A stretch of 64,000 bases of DNA from Chondrosia reniformis (Eukaryota; Porifera; Demospongiae; Chondrillida; Chondrillidae), in contig OX359197.1 of the NCBI GenBank assembly GCA_947172415.1, forward strand, positions 6,945,673-7,009,672. The letters are read 5' to 3'. The position numbers were made by a program, and so were the translations under genes. Positions within the stretch are counted from its first letter, which is position 1. The number at the start of each line of letters is the position of its first letter. This document shows, one piece after another, positions 51,101 through 64,000 of this stretch. Under the pieces are notes generated by a model that was given only the letters and a program-made list of their open reading frames with translations, searched no databases and was not told where the DNA came from.

Positions 51101-53766
51101 TGTATGGTGAGAGATAGGGCAAATTTTAAGTTTCATCAAATTTTCAAAAACCCATTGGCCATGTTGTATAGATGTCTGTGAATGCTGACACAAATGTTTA
51201 GCTTCATATCTCTCCATTTGATAGAGTTACAGCCCTCAATGTACATTTACTTCTGGTGTAGAAAGTTAATGTATTGTGAGAGATAGGGCAAATTTTATTT
51301 TTCATCAAAATTTCAAAAACCCATTGGGCATGTTGTATAGATGTCTGTGAATGCTGACACAAATGTTTAGCTTCATATCTCACCATTTGATAGAGTTACA
51401 GCCCTCAATGTACATTTACTTCTGTATAGAAAGTTAATGTATTGTGAGAGATAGGGCAAATTTTAAGTTTCATCAAAATTTCAAAAACCCATTGGCCATG
51501 TTGTATAGATGTCTGTGAATGCTGAAACAAAGGTTTAGCTTCATATCTCTCATTTGATAGAGTTACAGCCCTCAATGTACATTTACTTCTTGTATAGAAA
51601 GTTAATGTATTGTGAGAGATAGGGCAAATTTTAAGTTTCATCAAAATTACAAAAACCCATTGGACATGTTGTATAGATGTTTGTGAATGCTGACACAAAG
51701 GTTTAGCTTCATATCTCTCCATTTGATAGAGTTACAGCCCTCAATGTACATTTACTTCTGTATAGAAAGTTAATGTATTGTGAGAGATAGGGCAAATTTT
51801 AAGTTTCATCAAAATTTCAAAAACCCATTGGCCATATTGTATAGATGTCTGTGAATGCTGACACAAAGGTTTAGCTTCATATATATCTCTCATTTGATAG
51901 AGTTACAGCCCTCAATGTACATTTACTTCTGGTATAGAAAGTTAATGTATTGTGAGAGATAGGGCAAATTTTAAGTTTCATCAAAATTACAAAAACCCAT
52001 TGGACATGTTGTATAGATGTTTGTGAATGCTGACACAAAGGTTTAGCTTCATATCTCTCCATTTGATAGAGTTACAGCCCTCAATGTACATTTACTTCTG
52101 TATAGAAAGTTAATGTATTGTGAGAGATAGGGCAAATTTTAAGTTTCATCAAAATTTCAAAAACCCATTGGCCATGTTGTATAGATGTCTGTGAATGCTG
52201 ACACAAAGGTTTAGCTTCATATCTCTCATTTGATAGAGTTACAGCCCTCAATGTACATTTACTTCTGTATAGAAAGTTAATGTATTGTGAGAGATAGGGC
52301 AAATTTTAAGTTTCATCAAAATTACAAAAACCCATTGGACATGTTGTATAGATGTTTGTGAATGCTGACACAAAGGTTTAGCTTCATATCTCTCCATTTG
52401 ATAGAGTTACAGCCCTCAATGTACATTTACTTCTGTATAGAAAGTTAATGTATTGTGAGAGATAGGGCAAATTTTAAGTTTCATCAAAATTTCAAAAACC
52501 CATTGGCCATGTTGTATAGATGTCTGTGAATGCTGACACAAAGGTTTAGCTTCATATCTCTCATTTGATAGAGTTACAGCCCTCAATGTACATTTACTTC
52601 TGTATAGAAAGTTAATGTATTGTGAGAGATAGGGCAAATTTTAAGTTTCATCAAAATTACAAAAACCCATTGGACATGTTGTATAGATGTTTGTGAATGC
52701 TGACACAAAGGTTTAGCTTCATATCTCTCCATTTGATAGAGTTACAGCCCTCAATGTACATTTACTTCTGGTATAGAAAGTTAATGTATTGTGAGAGATA
52801 GGGCAAATTTAATTTTAAGTTTCATCAACATTTCAAAAACCCATTGGCCATGTTGTATAGATGTCTGTGAATGCTGACACAAAGGTTTAGCTTCATATCT
52901 CTCCATTTGATAGAGTTACAGCCCTCAATGTACATTAAATTCAGGTTTACAAAGTTAATGTATGGTGAGAGATAGGGCAAATTTTATGTTTCATCAAAAT
53001 TTAAAAAACCCCTTGGCCATGTTGTATAGATGTCTGTGAATGCTGACACAAATGTTTAGCTTCATATCTCTCCATTTGATAGAGTTACATCCCTCAATGT
53101 ACATTTACTTCTGGTGTAGAAAGTTAATGTATTGTGAGAGATAGGGTTAATTTTATGTTTCATCAAAATTTCAAAAACCCATTGGCCATGTTGTATAGAT
53201 GTCTGTGAATGCTGACACAAATGTTTAGCTTCATATCTCTCATTTGATAGAGTTACAGCCCTCAATGTACATTAAATTCAGGTTTACAAAGTTAATGTAT
53301 GGTGAGAGATAGGGCAAATTTTATGTTTCATCAAAATTTCAAAAACCCATTGGACATGTTGTATAGATGTCTGTGAATGCTGACACAAATGTTTAGCTTC
53401 ATATCTCTCCATTTGATAGAGTTACAGCCCTCAATGTACATTAAATTCAGGTTTACAAAGTTAATGAATGGTGAGAGATAGGGCAAATTTTATGTTTCAT
53501 CTAAATTTTAAAAACCCATTGGACATGTTGTATAGATGTCTGTGAATGCTGACACAAAGGTTTAGCTTCATATCTCTCCATTTGATAGAGTTACAGCCCT
53601 CAATGTACATTTACTTCTGGTATAGAAAGTTAATGTATTGTGAGAGATAGTGCAAATTTTAAGTTTCATCAAAATTTCAAAAACCCATTGGACATGCTCT
53701 ATAGGATGTCTGTGAATGCTGACAAAAAGATTTAGCTTCATATCTCTCCATTTGATAGAGTTACAG

Positions 53767-54820
53767 AACTACAGTTAATGTACTGTTTTGTTAGAGAAAA
53801 TTGCGTAATACTATATATGGCCGACCGTTAGAAGGTATAATATAATAAAGACAAAATTCCAAACTATATCTGAAAATCTAGAATACTTTCCAATTTTTTA
53901 AACATAGGGATATGCACTGTGTAGTACTTGATTGTTATTGAAGTACTATCTATCCATATATTTTGATATGGATCTAGTGAAAGTGAAATTTCGTCAATCG
54001 ATAGCCAACGAAACTCCAAAGAAAAAAAGTTGGACCATACCGAACGCTACCATCCACGACGCTCATAGGCCGGGATCGGTGGTAACGCTCTGCCGAGTTG
54101 AGCTTTGGGTGTCACTTGCGTGAGAAGAACCAGTTCTTCTCGATATGGCCGACTCATATGAATCCTATAAGATATCAGATGCCAATCCCACATTACGTGG
54201 AACCCCCCCGAAATCCGGATTATTGGTGAGCACGTCTCTATGGCACCAACCGATTAGGAGACAGCTTCAGAGTCTAAGCGCTACCAACCTCTATGGGAAC
54301 CGCAACCACCATAGAGATGTGTCCAGGTAGGCCTACTATATAAGGTTTTTCGCTTCTATTTATATGATGTTTTGTCCAAAGGAAACGGTTGTGGTTGGGA
54401 CCTTTTTTAATACATTTCTCGTTATTTCCAGATCAGTGAATTGTTTCAAGCACATTTAAAGACATAGGCAGTATTAGTGGTTCACCTGAAAACTAGGAAA
54501 AGCGAAAAAAATCCTGTAAGTGTCTTGATGGGCCGAGGAGAACGACTTTTCTGATCCCAATTATTTCCGAGAAATCGTCAATTTATTCCACTTTAATTCC
54601 AGACCAGTGAATCGTTCTAAGCAATTTTACACACATACGCAGTATTTCCAATACATCTCAAAACTGTGGCAAATGGATATAAGCCTATATGTGTCTTGGT
54701 GGAGGGAGAAGAGCGACTTTTCGTGATACAGAAAACTAGATATAGTGAGAGGTCCGATATTTATCGCCTGCACGATATTTATGTCTATGATCAATATTTC
54801 AACTAGGCCGGTTTTATTAG
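53767..54820. repeat. 1.05-kb satellite-embedded segment, copy C
   Basis: Same junctions. It shows the shorter tactgttttgttag and actatatatgg variants shared with copies D and E, and a 2-bp insertion near 54166 that breaks the 76-codon frame. Confidence 0.9.
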
Positions 54821-56578
54821 ATGTCTGTGAATGCTGAAACAAAGATGTAGCTTCATATCTCTCCATTTGATAGAGTTACATCCCTCAATGTACATTTACT
54901 TCTGGTGTAGAAAGTTAATGTATTGTGAGAGATAGGGCAAATTTTATTTTTCATCAAAATTTCAAAAACCCATTGGGCATGTTGTATAGATGTCTGTGAA
55001 TGCTGACACAAATGTTTAGCTTCATATCTCTCCATTTGATAGAGTTACAGCCCTCAATGTACATTTACTTCTGGTATAGAAAGTTAATGTATTGTGAGAG
55101 ATAGGGCAAATTTTAAGTTTCATCAAAATTTCAAAAACCCATTGGACATGTTGTATAGATGTTTGTGAATGCTGACACAAAGGTTTAGCTTCATATCTCT
55201 CCATTTGATAGAGTTACAGCCCTCAATGTACATTTACTTCTGTATAGAAAGTTAATGTATTGTGAGAGATAGGGCAAATTTAATTTTAAGTTTCATCAAC
55301 ATTTCAAAAACCCATTGGCCATGTTGTATAGATGTCTGTGAATGCTGACACAAAGGTTTAGCTTCATATCTCTCCATTTGATAGAGTTACAGCCCTCAAT
55401 GTACATTAAATTCAGGTTTACAAAGTTAATGTATGGTGAGAGATAGGGCAAATTTTATGTTTCATCAAAATTTAAAAAACCCCTTGGCCATGTTGTATAG
55501 ATGTCTGTGAATGCTGACACAAATGTTTAGCTTCATATCTCTCCATTTGATAGAGTTACATCCCTCAATGTACATTTACTTCTGGTGTAGAAAGTTAATG
55601 TATTGTGAGAGATAGGGTTAATTTTATGTTTCATCAAAATTTCAAAAACCCATTGGCCATGTTGTATAGATGTCTGTGAATGCTGACACAAATGTTTAGC
55701 TTCATATCTCTCATTTGATAGAGTTACAGCCCTCAATGTACATTAAATTCAGGTTTACAAAGTTAATGTATGGTGAGAGATAGGGCAAATTTTATGTTTC
55801 ATCAAAATTTCAAAAACCCATTGGACATGTTGTATAGATGTCTGTGAATGCTGACACAAATGTTTAGCTTCATATCTCTCCATTTGATAGAGTTACAGCC
55901 CTCAATGTACATTTACTTCTGGTATAGAAAGTTAATGTATGGTGAGAGATAGGGCAAATTTTAAGTTTCATCAAAATTTCAAAAACCCATTGGACATGTT
56001 GTATAGATGTTTGTGAATGCTGACACAAAGGTTTAGCTTCATATCTCTCCATTTGATAGAGTTACAGCCCTCAATGTACATTTACTTCTGTATAGAAAGT
56101 TAATGTATTGTGAGAGATAGGGCAAATTTAATTTTAAGTTTCATCAACATTTCAAAAACCCATTGGCCATGTTGTATAGATGTCTGTGAATGCTGACACA
56201 AATGTTTAGCTTCATATCTCTCATTTGATAGAGTTACAGCCCTCAATGTACATTAAATTCAGGTTTACAAAGTTAATGTATGGTGAGAGATAGGGCAAAT
56301 TTTATGTTTCATCAAAATTTCAAAAACCCATTGGACATGTTGTATAGATGTCTGTGAATGCTGACACAAATGTTTAGCTTCATATCTCTCCATTTGATAG
56401 AGTTACAGCCCTCAATGTACATTAAATTCAGGTTTACAAAGTTAATGAATGGTGAGAGATAGGGCAAATTTTATGTTTCATCTAAATTTTAAAAACCCAT
56501 TGGACATGCTCTATAGGATGTCTGTGAATGCTGACAAAAAGATTTAGCTTCATATCTCTCCATTTGATAGAGTTACAG

Positions 56579-57630
56579 AACTACAGTTAATGTACTGTTT
56601 TGTTAGAGAAAATTGCGTAATACTATATATGGCCGACCGTTAGAAGGTATAATATAATAAAGACAAAATTCCAAACTATATCTGAAAATCTAGAATACTT
56701 TCCAATTTTTTAAACATAGGGATATGCACTGTGTAGTACTTGATTGTTATTGAAGTACTATCTATCCATATATTTTGATATGGATCTAGTGAAAGTGAAA
56801 TTTCGTCAATCGATAGCCAACGAAACTCCAAAGAAAAAAAGTTGGACCATACCGAACGCTACCATCCACGACGCTCATAGGCCGGGATCGGTGGTAACGC
56901 TCTGCCGAGTTGAGCTTTGGGTGTCACTTGCGTGAGAAGAACCAGTTCTTCTCGATATGGCCGACTCATATGAATCCTAAGATATCAGATGCCAATCCCA
57001 CATTACGTGGAACCCCCCCGAAATCCGGATTATTGGTGAGCACGTCTCTATGGCACCAACCGATTAGGAGACAGCTTCAGAGTCTAAGCGCTACCAACCT
57101 CTATGGGAACCGCAACCACCATAGAGATGTGTCCAGGTAGGCCTACTATATAAGGTTTTTCGCTTCTATTTATATGATGTTTTGTCCAAAGGAAACGGTT
57201 GTGGTTGGGACCTTTTTTAATACATTTCTCGTTATTTCCAGATCAGTGAATTGTTTCAAGCACATTTAAAGACATAGGCAGTATTAGTGGTTCACCTGAA
57301 AACTGGGAAAAGCGAAAAAAATCCTGTAAGTGTCTTGATGGGCCGAGGAGAACGACTTTTCTGATCCCAATTATTTCCGAGAAATCGTCAATTTATTCCA
57401 CTTTAATTCCAGACCAGTGAATCGTTCTAAGCAATTTTACACACATACGCAGTATTTCCAATACATCTCAAAACTGTGGCAAATGGATATAAGCCTATAT
57501 GTGTCTTGGTGGAGGGAGAAGAGCGACTTTTCGTGATACAGAAAACTAGATATAGTGAGAGGTCCGATATTTATCGCCTGCACGATATTTATGTCTATGA
57601 TCAATATTTCAACTAGGCCGGTTTTATTAG
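56579..57630. repeat. 1.05-kb satellite-embedded segment, copy D
   Basis: Same junctions, closest to copy C (shared tttccgag variant near 57388) but without the 2-bp insertion. Confidence 0.9.
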
Positions 57631-60240
57631 ATGTCTGTGAATGCTGAAACAAAGATGTAGCTTCATATCTCTCCATTTGATAGAGTTACAGCCCTCAATG
57701 TACATTTACTTCTGGTATAGAAAGTTAATGTATGGTGAGAGATAGGGCAAATTTTAAGTTTCATAAAAATTTCAAAAACCCATTGGGCATGTTGTATAGA
57801 TGTCTGTGAATGCTGACACAAAGGTTTAGCTTCATATCTCTCCATTTGATAGAGTTACAGCCCTCAATGTACATTTACTTCTGTATAGAAAGTTAATGTA
57901 TTGTGAGAGATATGGCAAATTTAATTTTAAGTTTCATCAAAATTTCAAAAACCCATTGGACATGTTGTATAGATGTCTGTGAATGCTGACACAAAGGTTT
58001 AGCTTCATATCTCTCCATTTGATAGAGTTACAGCCCTCAATGTACATTAAATTCAGGTTTACAAAGTTAATATATTGTGAGAGATAGGGCAAATTTTATG
58101 TTTCATCAAAATTTCAAAAACCCATTGGCCATGTTGTATAGATGTCTGTGAATGCTGACACAAATGTTTAGCTTCATATCTCTCCATTTGATAGAGTTAA
58201 AGTCCTCAATGTACATTAAATTCAGGTTTACAAAGTTAATGTATTGTGAGAGATAGGACAAATTTTATGTTTCATTAAAATTTCAAAAACCTATTGGCCA
58301 TGTTGTATAGATGTCTGTGAATGCTGACACAAATGTTTAGCTTCATATCTCTCCATTTGATAGAGTTACAGCCCTCAATGTACAGTAAATTCAGGTTTAC
58401 AAAGTTAATGTATTGTGAGAGATAGGGCAAATTTTATGTTTCATCAAAATTTCAAAAACCCATTGGACATGTTGTATAGATGTGTGTGAATGCTGACACA
58501 AAGGTTTAGCTTCATATTTCTCCATTTGATAGAGTTATAGCCCTCAATGTACATTTACTTCTGTATAGAAAGTTAATGTATGGTGAGAGATAGGGCAAAT
58601 TTTAAGTTTCATCAAAATTTAAAAAACCCATTGGCCATGTTGTATAGATGTCTGTGAATGCTGACACAAATGTTTAGCTTCATATCTCTCCATTTGATAG
58701 AGTGACAGCCCTCAATGTACATTAAATTCAGGTTTACAAAGTTAATGTATGGTGAGAGATAGGGCAAATTTTATGTTTCATCAAAATTTCAAAAACCCAT
58801 TGGGCATGTTGTATAGATGTCTGTTAATGCTGACACAAAACTTTAGCTTCATATCTCTCCATTTGATAGAGTGACAGCCCTCAATGTACATTAAATTCAG
58901 GTTTACAAAGTTAATATATGGTGAGATACGTATAAGGCAAATTTTAAGTTTCATCAAAATTTCAAAAACCCATTGGGCATGTTGTATAGATGTTTGTGAA
59001 TGCTGACACAAAGGTTTAGCTTCATATCTCTCCATTTGATAGAGTTACAGCCCTCAATGTACATTTACTTCTGTATAGAAAGTTAATGTATTGTGAGAGA
59101 TATACGTATAGGGCAAATTTTAAGTTTCATCAAAATTTCCAAAAACCCATTGGACATGTTGTATAGATGTCTGTGAATGCTGACACAAATGTTTAGCTTC
59201 ATATCTCTCCATTTGATAGAGTTACAGCCCTCAATGTACATTAAATTCAGGTTTACAAAGTTAATGTATTGTGAGAGATAGGGCAAATTTTATGTTTCAT
59301 CAAAATTTCAAAAACCCATTGGCCATGTTGTATAGATGTCTGTGAATGCTGACACAAAGGTTTAGCTTCATATCTCTCATTTGATAGAGTTAAAGCCCTC
59401 AATGTACATTAAATTCAGGTTTACAAAGTTAATGTATGGTGAGAGATAGGGCAAATTTTATGTTTCATCAAAATTTCTAAAACCCATTGGACATGTTGTA
59501 TAGATGTCTGTGAATGCTGACACAAAGGTTTAGCTTCATATCTCTCCATTTGATAGAGTTACAGCCCTCAATGTACATTAAATTCAGGTTTACAAAGTTA
59601 ATGTATTGTGAGAGATAGAGCAAATTTTATGTTTCATCAAAATTTCAAAAACCCATTGGACATGCTTTATAGATGTCTGTGAATACTGACACAAATGTTT
59701 AGCTTCATATCTCTCCATTTGATAGAGTTACAGCCCTCAATGTACAGTAAATTCAGGTTTACAAAGTTAATGTATTGTGAGAGATAGGGCAAATTTTAAG
59801 TTTCATCAAAATTTCAAAAACCCATTGGGCATGTTGTATAGATGTCTGTGAATGCTGACACAAATGTTTAGCTTCATATCTCTCCATTTGATAGAGTTAC
59901 AGCCCTCAATGTACATTAAATTCAGGTTTACAAAGTTAATGTATGGTGAGAGATAGGGCAAATTTTATGTTTCATCAAAATTTCAAAAACCCATTGAACA
60001 TGTTGTATAGATGTCTGTGAATGCTGACACAAATGTTTAGCTTCATATCTCTCCATTTGATAGAGTTACAGCCCTCAATGTACATTTACTTCTGTATAGA
60101 AAGTTAATGTATGGTGAGAGATAGGGCAAATTTTAAGTTTCATCAAAATTTCAAAAACCCATTGGACATGCTCTATAGGATGTCTGTGAATGCTGACAAA
60201 AAGATTTAGCTTCATATCTCTCCATTTGATAGAGTTACAG

Positions 60241-61292
60241 AACTACAGTTAATGTACTGTTTTGTTAGAGAAAATTGCGTAATACTATATATGGCCGACC
60301 GTTAGAAGGTATAATATAATAAAGACAAAATTCCATACTATATCTGAAAATCTAGAATACTTTCCAATTTTTTAAACATAGGGATATGCACTGTGTAGTA
60401 CTTGATTGTTATTGAAGTACTATCTATCCATATATTTTGATATGGATCTAGTGAAAGTGAAATTTCGTCAATCGATAGCCAACAAAACTCCAAAGAAAAA
60501 AAGTTGGACCATACCGAACGCTACCATCCACGACGCTCATAGGCCGGGATCGGTGGTAACGCTCTGCCGAGTTGAGCTTTGGGTGTCACTTGCGTGAGAA
60601 GAACCAGTTCTTCTCGATATGGCCGACTCATATGAATCCTAAGATATCAGATGCCAATCCCACATTACGTGGAACCCCCCCGAAATCCGGATTATTGGTG
60701 AGCACGTCTCTATGGCACCAACCGATTAGGAGACAGCTTCAGAGTCTAAGCGCTACCAACCTCTATGGGAACCGCAACCACCATAGAGATGTGTCCAGGT
60801 AGGCCTACTATATAAGGTTTTTCGCTTCTATTTATATGATGTTTTGTCCAAAGGAAACGGTTGTGGTTGGGACCTTTTTTAATATATTTCTCGTTATTTC
60901 CAGATCAGTGAATTGTTTCAAGCACATTTAAAGACATAGGCAGTATTAGTGGTTCACCTGAAAACTAGGAAAAGCGAAGAAAATCCTGTAAGTGTCTTGA
61001 TGGGCCGAGGAGAACGACTTTTCTGATCCCAATTATTTTCGAGAAATCGTCAATTTATTCCACTTTAATTCCAGACCAGTGAATCGTTCCAAGCAATTTT
61101 ACACACATACGCAGTATTTCCAATACATCTCAAAACTGTGGCAAATGGATAAAAGCCTATATGTGTCTTGGTGGAGGGAGGAGAGCGACTTTTCGTGATA
61201 CAGAAAACTAGAGATAGTGAGAGGTCCGATATTTATCGCCTGTGCGATATTTATGTCTATGATCGATATTTCAACTAGGCCGGTTTTATTAG
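60241..61292. repeat. 1.05-kb satellite-embedded segment, copy E
   Basis: Same junctions but the most diverged copy (for example ctgtgcgat for ctgcacgat, SIANK for SIANE). It lies nearest the array edge, as expected if homogenisation is weaker there. Confidence 0.9.
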
Positions 61293-62020
61293 ATGTCTGT
61301 GAATGCTGACACAAAAGTTTAGCTTCATATCTCTCCATTTGATGGAGTGACAGCCCTCAATGTACATTAATTATGGTATACAAAGTTAATGTACGTATGG
61401 TGAGAGATAAGGTAAATTTTAAGTTTCATCAAAATTTCAAAAACCCATTGGACATGTTCTATAGATGTCTGTGAATGCTGACACAAAGGTTTAGCTTCAT
61501 ATCTCTCCATTTGATAGAGTTACAGCCCTCAATGTTCATTTACTTCTGATTAAGACAGTTAATGTATTGTGAGAGATAGGGCAAATTTTCAGTCTCATCA
61601 AAATTTCAAAAACCCATTGAACATGTTGTATAGATGTCTGTGAATGCTGACACAAAGGTTTAGCTTCATATCTCTCCATTTGATAGAGTGACAGCCCTCA
61701 ATGTACATTTACTTCTGATTAAGACAGTTAATGTATTGTGAGAGATAAGGTAAATTTTAAGTTTCATCAAAATTTCAAAAGCCCATTGAACATGTTGTAT
61801 AGATGTCTGTGAATGCTGACACAAAGGTTTAGCTTCATATCTATCCATTTGATAGAGTTACAGCCCTCAATGTACATTAACTTCTGGTATAGAAAGTTAA
61901 TGTATTGTGAGAGATAGGGCAAATTTTAAGTTTCATCAAAATTTCAAAAACCCATTGGACATGTTGTACAGATGTCTGTGAATGCTGACACAAAGGTTTA
62001 GCTTCATATATATACCCAAT

Positions 62021-62570
62021 GAGTTTAAGAAATTTTGAAGTATGTCAGTATTTGCCCTCCTATACGTATTTCTCACCATGCAGTAAGTGGTATACCAGAA
62101 TTTAATTTACATTTGGGGCTGTAACTCTGTCAAACTGTAAGATATGATGCTAATACTTGGTGTCAGCATTTACAGACATCTATAAAGCATGCCCAATGAT
62201 CATGAGTTTTAGATATTTTAAAGTATGTTAGTATTTGCCATATCTCTCACCATACATTAAGTGGTATACCAGAATTTAATGTACATTTGGGGCTGTAACT
62301 CTGTCAAATCGAGAAACATGAAGCTAACACTTGGTGTCAACATTTACAGTCATCTATAAAGCATGCCCAATGAGTTTTAGAATTTTAGAAGTATGTCAGT
62401 ATTTTCCTTATCTCTCACCATATACATTAAGTGGTATATATACCAGAATTTAATGTACATTTGGGGCTGTAACTCTGTCAAATGGAAAGATGTGAACACT
62501 TGGTGTTAGCATTTACAGACATCTATAAAGCATGCCCAATTGAGTTTTAGATATTTTGAATTACATCAAT
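62021..62570. repeat. Diverged inverted satellite monomers
   Basis: About three monomers read in the opposite orientation to the main array: ggggctgtaactctgtcaaa matches the complement of the satellite core, and cagacatctataaagcatgc matches its other end. They are clearly more diverged from the main consensus than the array monomers are from each other. Confidence 0.85.
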
Positions 62571-62905
62571 TTTACCCTTATAAGTAGTTTTGCAACTACG
62601 TGCCCCGTATTATATATGTATGTACGGTAAATATTAATCAGAGAAAATTCCCTTCTTTCTAGAGGAAACTGTTCATGAACAATAATATGAAGCAAAATAT
62701 ATCAGCAATCATGTAATATTGTGCATGTAAGGTACAAATATCTTGCATTGATAAGAAAATTACACAACTATTTGTTACGAAATATATCTGAGGAATTAGG
62801 CATTTAAGATACTAATTTAGCAGTATATACCTGTATATACTGTAAAGGCCTTAGAAACTAGTATATATTCTAAAAGTGGATAAGTTCAAAGTTAAGTTTC
62901 AAGAT
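62571..62905. other. Unique AT-rich spacer
   Basis: Between the satellite edge and the stop codon of the - strand receptor, so probably its 3' UTR and flank. No gene seen. Confidence 0.4.
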
Positions 62906-63781
62906 TTAGTAGCCTGAGAAGAGCTGATCTTTGTCATCCCTGACAACAAATGGCTCGTCTCCCACTCCCTTCAGTTTATTTATGGCAGCATCAAAATCAG
63001 AAGGGTCAGCATAGTCTATAGCACCAGACTTCCTTGCATTTTGGTCTCTGATAGTCTGCAAGCCTGCAAGAGCTGCTGTCATATCTGACTGTCCCTTCCA
63101 TGATTGGCGAGCTTCTACCTCTTTGCTAAGCTGGTTTTCGTGAACCTGGAAGCCTTCCTTAGTGGAATCAAAGGCTTCATCTTCATATTCATCGTATATT
63201 TCATTATCATCATCTGCATATAAACGCGAGTGTTTCATTCGCTTAGCTCTTTCATACCTACAAAGTGCCAAAATGTGAGAGAGCTTATGATTTCAAATAT
63301 TACATTGCAAAGATGGAGTTATATTAACATATGTACATTATATATATACCTATACAGTATAGCTATTTAGTGGTCAACTGCCTAGAATGGTCAACTACGA
63401 TTTACAGTGGGCCCTTGAAAGTCTCAGTAAAGGCTTTCTATAATTCAGCCACCTCTCTAATAAGGCCAAGGTTTAACTGGCCCCAATCCGACCACATTAA
63501 ACAGGTTTCACTATAATTTCAGAATGGCTCAAGGGAATAAAGGAATAGGTGCAGAGGACAGTGTGGTATTGCACAATACCTTGCATATACCACACTGTTC
63601 TCTGTATAATTTCAGATTGGAAATAGGTACAGAGGACAGTGTGGTATTGCACAATACCTTGCATATGCCACAGCTGCAAGCAGAATCACAACAAGGACAG
63701 CTGCAATGACAATGCCAGCTACTCCACCAACTGAAGCATACAAAACTGTATTATTAGTATTTGCCTCTACCACAGAAACAA
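62906..63781 (-). CDS. 3' end of a transmembrane protein (5' beyond window)
   Basis: Two exons in matching phase: 63781-63658 and 63257-62906 (stop TAA). The first carries a TM helix (GIVIAAVLVVILLAAVAYAR) after an N-x-T-bearing stretch. The second encodes a cytoplasmic tail that opens with basic stop-transfer residues (YERAKRMKHSR), then acidic Tyr-rich sequence (EIYDEYEDEAF) and a helical segment with several charged residues (DFDAAINKLKGVGDEPF). The frame runs off the window, so the ectodomain is unknown. Tyr in acidic context suggests phosphorylation, but no consensus family is recognised. The donor of the TM exon is duplicated 79 bp further on (see findings). Confidence 0.7.
63546..63672. 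repeat. 79-bp-spaced tandem duplication covering an exon end and donor
   Basis: About 48 bp (agaggacagtgtggtattgc, acaataccttgcatat) occurs at 63546-63593 and 63625-63672. The second copy holds the last bases and donor of the TM exon on the - strand. Confidence 0.9.
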
Positions 63782-64000
63782 CTAAATAAATAAAAAAATA
63801 AAATATTAATCTTCACATCAAGCAGGTATGCCAAACAATTGATAGAAACATTAATCAAAGGATTGATCAGAAAATAATAATATCTCCTTCAACAGAGTCC
63901 ATAAAATGAAGAAGGTGTGCAAATTGCATAACTCATACGTACGTATATAACTGACTAGAACTGAAATAATTGTCACTGTATAATATTAGTGTGTACAGTG

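Larger units (their letters stand above)
44207..62020. repeat. 18-kb satellite array, monomer about 168 bp
   Basis: Head-to-tail monomers carry gtttagcttcatatctctcc, gatagagttacagccctcaa, gatagggcaaattt, caaaaacccattgg and agatgtctgtgaatgctgac. Two main variants differ at the segment after tgtacatt: tacttctg(gt)atagaaag versus aaattcaggtttacaaag. Short indels (ccattt/cattt, aatttaatttt) define subtypes. The - strand frames starting MERYEAK are by-products of the monomer. Interrupted five times by the 1.05-kb segment listed separately. Confidence 0.95.

Noticed and set aside
44390..61848. Many 60-105-codon - strand frames starting MERYEAK
   Set aside because: They follow the satellite monomer, start and stop at the same monomer sites and have no splice or coding signature.

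Overview
The window is animal nuclear DNA: multi-exon genes with GT-AG introns (many only 60-150 bp), Ig-like, SRCR, FN3, ankyrin, death-fold, Tudor and RRM domains, an AT-rich background and many minisatellites. Short introns, SRCR/FN3 receptors and ankyrin-death proteins together suggest an early-branching metazoan, most likely a demosponge. This is inference; no species marker was seen. I built all exon models by hand from splice signals and reading-phase continuity. In the four main genes the phases close exactly from exon to exon.

Layout. (1) 219-8783, + strand: 3' part of a single-pass receptor with one divergent Ig-like exon, four near-identical tandem module exons, a TM exon and a cytoplasmic-tail exon. 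A 175-codon ORF sits in one of its introns, and a broken copy of that ORF sits in another. (2) 9273-18969, - strand: a complete 28-exon gene (about 1019 aa) encoding RRM, Tudor with SN-like half, coiled coil and a degenerate protein kinase. This is an STK31/TDRD8-type germline protein. Its introns hold several minisatellites and two MITE-like elements. (3) 19539-26010, - strand: a five-exon gene (about 2021 aa) encoding an ankyrin protein with 13 nearly identical 99-aa units, a helical death-fold-like segment and a C-terminal Death domain. (4) 26011-32320: no gene supported; degenerate repeats and a 44-nt palindrome. (5) 32321-43302, + strand: a complete 11-exon receptor (about 1470 aa) with signal peptide, three SRCR or SRCR-like domains, six FN3-like domains, TM and a tyrosine-motif tail with an internal duplication. 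(6) 43827-44200, - strand: an acidic reading frame preceded by an interrupted coiled-coil stretch. (7) About 44207-62020: an 18-kb satellite array (monomer about 168 bp) with higher-order structure and five copies of a unique 1.05-kb segment, followed by older inverted monomers. (8) 62906-63781, - strand: last two exons (TM and acidic tail) of a receptor whose 5' part lies beyond the window.

Three of the genes encode candidate cell-surface receptors and one an intracellular ankyrin-death adaptor, so the locus looks like a recognition or innate-immunity neighbourhood with a germline gene embedded in it. Recent tandem duplication and homogenisation recur throughout: module exons, ankyrin units, receptor tail, satellite, and a duplicated splice donor.
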